The position numbers and the translations under genes were made by a program. Below the pieces are notes generated by a model. That model was not told the DNA's origin. It worked only from the letters and a program-made list of their open reading frames with translations, and searched no databases. From Devosia sp. (lineage in GTDB: Bacteria > Pseudomonadota > Alphaproteobacteria > Rhizobiales > Devosiaceae): a DNA stretch of 5,727 nt. The stretch spans positions 1-5,727 of the forward strand of contig JAQGJI010000032.1 in assembly GCA_028290685.1 (NCBI GenBank). The letters are read 5' to 3'. Positions 4,583 through 5,727 of this stretch are shown here, piece by piece. The stretch's first letter is position 1. Each line of letters begins with the position of its first letter.

Positions 4583-5509
4583 TCAGGGGGCGATCACCAT
4601 GCGCTGGATATCGCGCTCGGCTGCATAGGTTTCCCCATTGTATTCGGGCTGGGCTTCGAGCTGTTCGCGCGATGCATTGAGAAACAGATAGCGGCTGCCG
4701 AACGTGTCGGCCGCGAAGGCGAGATTGTCGAACCCGACGGCGACGGGCTTGGCGCCAAGCCCCAGAAAGCCGCCCACATCGACAATGACGGCGTCGAAGC
4801 TGCCGTCCTGGTTGATCAGAACATCGCCTATGGTGCCGATGAGCTCATCGTTGATGCCGTAAACGCCAATGCCCGCCAACTCGCCGGCGGACAGGCCGCT
4901 CTCATCCAGCGGGGCGAATCCAGACCGGTCCAGTGGCGGTGCGCCCCCCTGGCTTTCGGGTTGGTCAGTCGTCAGATCTGGATTGACCGGGACTGCATTG
5001 GGGTCCCCTTCCACAAGCTGCTGCTCTTCCTGCGCCGGGGTCAGAGCCGGTTCGCCGGTGGCCTGCTCACTTTCGCCCCAGATAAAGGCCGGTGCTGCGG
5101 CAAGCGTCTCGGCCGTGGCGTCAAGGACCCAACGCCGGGAGCCGTCCTCGCGCTGGGCCCATTGCAGCTGCCGGAAATCAATGGCGACATCCTTGGAGCC
5201 AACGCCCAGAAAGCCGCCGACACTGATCACGACCGCCGAAATGCCCAGGCCCGAGGTGATCACCAGATTGGCGACGGTGCCGATTTCCTCTGCCGCGTCG
5301 TCGATCGAAGTAAAAATGGTTTGCCCCAGCAGTTGGGTCGCCAGCACGTCTGCCTCGCCCGTCGCCACGCCCTGCGAGGGAACGGTCGGCGCGGTAAGGC
5401 CGCTCTGTTCGAGTTGCGAGGGCGTGACGGAAGAGCCCCCCGATTGCGCGAACGCAGATTGTCCCATCAACAGGGCGCAGGCAGCAGCAGAGATCAACAG
5501 GCGGGGCAT
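4583..5509 (-). CDS. Exported protein with two PRC-barrel domains
   Basis: The 308-residue protein starts with a Sec-type signal peptide: MPRLLISAAACALLMGQSAFA with probable cleavage after residue 21 (AFA|Q). The mature part has two similar repeats, about 57-142 and about 212-292. Each carries a VGGFLG(V/L)G block followed by K.VA..F..L, then GSR and a terminal E.L.A.P. This matches the PRC-barrel fold, a small beta-barrel known from the photosynthetic reaction centre H subunit and RimM; exported versions are common in Rhizobiales but have no firm function. A 65-residue acidic, Pro/Gln-rich linker (about 146-210) separates the repeats. The start at 5509 was chosen over an in-frame upstream ATG at 5686 because it begins the signal peptide and has AGAGGA about 5 nt before it. 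The gene follows a paralogue on the same strand, about 103 nt away. Confidence 0.9.
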   Translation of the reverse strand: MPRLLISAAACALLMGQSAFAQSGGSSVTPSQLEQSGLTAPTVPSQGVATGEADVLATQLLGQTIFTSIDDAAEEIGTVANLVITSGLGISAVVISVGGFLGVGSKDVAIDFRQLQWAQREDGSRRWVLDATAETLAAAPAFIWGESEQATGEPALTPAQEEQQLVEGDPNAVPVNPDLTTDQPESQGGAPPLDRSGFAPLDESGLSAGELAGIGVYGINDELIGTIGDVLINQDGSFDAVIVDVGGFLGLGAKPVAVGFDNLAFAADTFGSRYLFLNASREQLEAQPEYNGETYAAERDIQRMVIAP

Positions 5510-5534
5510 GGAATTCCTCTCAGCCAATGGGAAA

Positions 5535-5603
5535 GGGGCCAGCGCATGGCCGACCCCTCCCTCGAATGATCCACAAAGGACCGGTGACGCCGGACAACCC
5601 GGC
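5535..5603 (-). other. Spacer hairpins between the two PRC-barrel genes
   Basis: The 103-base spacer has two small hairpins. GCCGG (5589-5593) pairs with CCGGC (5599-5603) about 10 bases after the stop of the upstream paralogue. GGCCA (5537-5541) pairs with TGGCC (5547-5551), with flanking GGGG and CCCC able to extend the stem across a bulge, in the leader of the downstream gene. Neither has a T-tract, so termination between the genes is uncertain and co-transcription is possible. Confidence 0.3.
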
Positions 5604-5612
5604 ACATGACGA

Positions 5613-5727
5613 CTATTGCAGGTCGACTGCGCGCTGAGCCGGAGTGGTGGCATAGGTCGCTTCGTCGTATTCAGGCTGGGCCTCAAGCTGCTCGCGGGTG
5701 AAATCGCTGTAGATCACCAACTCGCCA
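5613..5727 (-). CDS. Paralogous PRC-barrel protein, C-terminal fragment
   Basis: Only the last 37 codons and the TAG stop (5613-5615) are in the window; the gene continues past the right edge. The visible residues include REQLEAQPEY, identical to residues 281-290 of the neighbouring PRC-barrel protein, followed by a related tail (DEATYATT against NGETYAAE). The matching part is the end of the second PRC repeat, so this is very probably a tandem paralogue with the same fold. The signal peptide and first repeat cannot be seen here. Confidence 0.85.
   Translation of the reverse strand, partial: GELVIYSDFTREQLEAQPEYDEATYATTPAQRAVDLQ

Noticed and set aside
4869..5609. Two plus-strand open frames (4869-5609 and 4961-5569) opposite the PRC-barrel gene
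   Set aside because: Low-complexity products without domains; the minus strand has a signal peptide and repeated PRC motifs.
5510..5686. N-terminal extension of the PRC-barrel protein to an upstream ATG at 5686
   Set aside because: It would bury the signal peptide 59 residues inside the protein and overlap the paralogue's coding end. The ATG at 5509 has its own AGAGGA site.

Overview
The window looks like the chromosome of a GC-rich, motile alphaproteobacterium, most likely from Hyphomicrobiales (Rhizobiales). The strongest marker is a full-length CtrA, the alphaproteobacterial cell-cycle response regulator. The gene set (CtrA, FliI/FliJ, exported PRC-barrel proteins) fits a Devosia-like lineage, but the genus is a guess from general protein character, not from a database search.

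Layout, left to right. (1) Positions 1-114, minus strand: the first 38 codons of an ECF sigma factor gene (ECF42/DUF6596-like) that continues beyond the left edge. Its ATG lies in the loop of a perfect 8-bp hairpin. (2) 115-285: a non-coding spacer with a 9-bp inverted repeat. (3) 286-1437, minus: a membrane-anchored, almost wholly coiled-coil protein with a small beta-rich C-terminal domain, function unknown. (4) 1438-1589: a spacer with a strong intrinsic terminator (1533-1562) for ctrA. (5) 1590-2297, minus: ctrA. (6) 2298-2717: a 420-bp divergent control region between ctrA and fliI. It holds an AT-rich island with six TTAA motifs and a TATAAT box, a 14-bp perfect palindrome, three GANTC (CcrM methylation) sites, a G-quadruplex-type G-tract and a near-consensus CtrA box upstream of fliI. 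(7) 2718-4512, plus: fliI and fliJ, the ATPase of the flagellar type III export apparatus and its coiled-coil partner, apparently one operon. (8) 4583-5509, minus: an exported protein with two PRC-barrel repeats. (9) 5613-5727, minus: the C-terminus of a second, paralogous PRC-barrel protein that continues beyond the right edge.

How the genes work together: CtrA controls cell-cycle and flagellar genes in Alphaproteobacteria. Here it sits back to back with fliIJ across a shared region carrying both CtrA-like and CcrM-type sites. The arrangement suggests CtrA autoregulation on one side and CtrA-dependent timing of flagellar export genes on the other. The promoter assignments are inferred from motifs only.

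No mobile element, CRISPR array, tRNA or rRNA is visible. The least familiar parts are the coiled-coil membrane protein, the dense ctrA/fliI control region, a sharp low-GC3 codon patch inside fliI, and the tandem PRC-barrel paralogues.
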